Positions 36,803 through 36,879 of a stretch of 36,879 nucleotides of DNA are shown piece after piece. Position 1 is the stretch's first letter; each line of letters begins with the position of its first letter. The notes below the pieces were generated by a model, which saw nothing but the letters and a program-made list of their open reading frames with translations, was not told the origin of the DNA and did no database searches. This DNA comes from Brevibacterium rongguiense. GTDB taxonomy: Bacteria > Actinomycetota > Actinomycetes > Actinomycetales > Brevibacteriaceae. Both the position numbers and the translations under genes were made by a program. Location: the NCBI RefSeq assembly GCF_009857845.1, contig NZ_WWEQ01000028.1, positions 1 through 36,879 of the forward strand, in the 5' to 3' direction.

Positions 36803-36879
36803 GCGGGCGTGCCTTCCGCCGGGCCGGGGGCGCCCGGCTCCACGGCCGCACCGTCGGCGGCGGGCGCACCGTCGGAGAT
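36799..36879 (-). CDS. C-terminal tail of a gene extending beyond the window
   Basis: The last 26 codons of a minus-strand gene: an Ala/Pro/Gly-rich tail (ISDGAPAADGAA..) ending in TGA that overlaps the GTG of the S9 peptidase. The 4-nt overlap implies the same operon. In actinobacteria this position, before a MetE-like gene and ligA, is often occupied by mnmA, but the visible tail has no diagnostic sequence, so the gene is unnamed. Confidence 0.55.
   Translation of the reverse strand: MSDGAPAADGAAVEPGAPGPAEGTPA

Overview
The window is high-GC DNA with strong G/C preference at third codon positions, short or overlapping intergenic junctions, and several promoters whose -10 hexamer sits 6-8 nt before the start codon (leaderless transcripts). 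Together with the gene content (S9 peptidase - MetE-like protein - ligA - gatC - gatA - gatB, a CE1758/CE1759-type flavin pair, cysK-epsC, ilvD/ilvB) this points to an actinobacterium, probably of the order Micrococcales. I cannot name the genus. No tRNA, rRNA, phage genes, transposase or CRISPR array was recognised.

Layout. 1-333 (minus): the 5' end of what is probably ilvB (acetolactate synthase), preceded by a complete transcription-attenuation leader: a leaderless 16-residue peptide rich in Leu/Ile/Val, two mutually exclusive pairings, and a terminator. 512-5984 (plus): a 23S rRNA uracil methyltransferase and a heterodimeric ABC exporter. 6050-6570: a strand-asymmetric degenerate repeat tract. 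6685-7902: an AIF-like flavoprotein reductase. 7928-10037: a DUF559 (PD-(D/E)XK-like) nuclease gene bracketed by related palindromic repeats. One flank is a single copy. The other is a triplicated 183-bp unit that carries the 3' end of the neighbouring C39-like peptidase gene. An 18-bp tandem array lies just upstream of the nuclease gene.

11784-16432: ilvD (branched-chain amino acids), a 2,3-butanediol-type zinc dehydrogenase and a D-2-hydroxyacid dehydrogenase, separated by a perfect 48-bp palindromic terminator. 16645-18660: a two-component flavin system (FMN reductase and luciferase-like monooxygenase) behind an AT-rich operator-like palindrome. 18675-21826: alpha/beta hydrolase, serine acetyltransferase and cysteine synthase. 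A short leaderless ORF ending Cys-Thr-Cys-Ala-Cys overlaps the hydrolase start.

22114-27106: peptide deformylase, uridine kinase with a membrane/coiled-coil protein of unknown function, and a CPH-type copper P-type ATPase controlled by a CsoR-like operator lying between -35 and -10. 27233-36879 (minus): gatB, gatA, gatC, a small secreted protein, ligA, a MetE-like protein, an S9 peptidase and the tail of one more gene. ligA is broken by a one-base deletion in a C run; because the gene is normally essential, a sequence error is the likeliest explanation.

The genome carries many low-order tandem repeats (18, 24, 25 and 183 bp) and Ala/Gly/Pro-rich insertions or tails in otherwise conserved enzymes. 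The best leads for something new are the palindrome-flanked nuclease locus, the duplicated peptidase 3' ends, and the Cys-rich leaderless ORF. The ilv attenuator is the best supported regulatory element.
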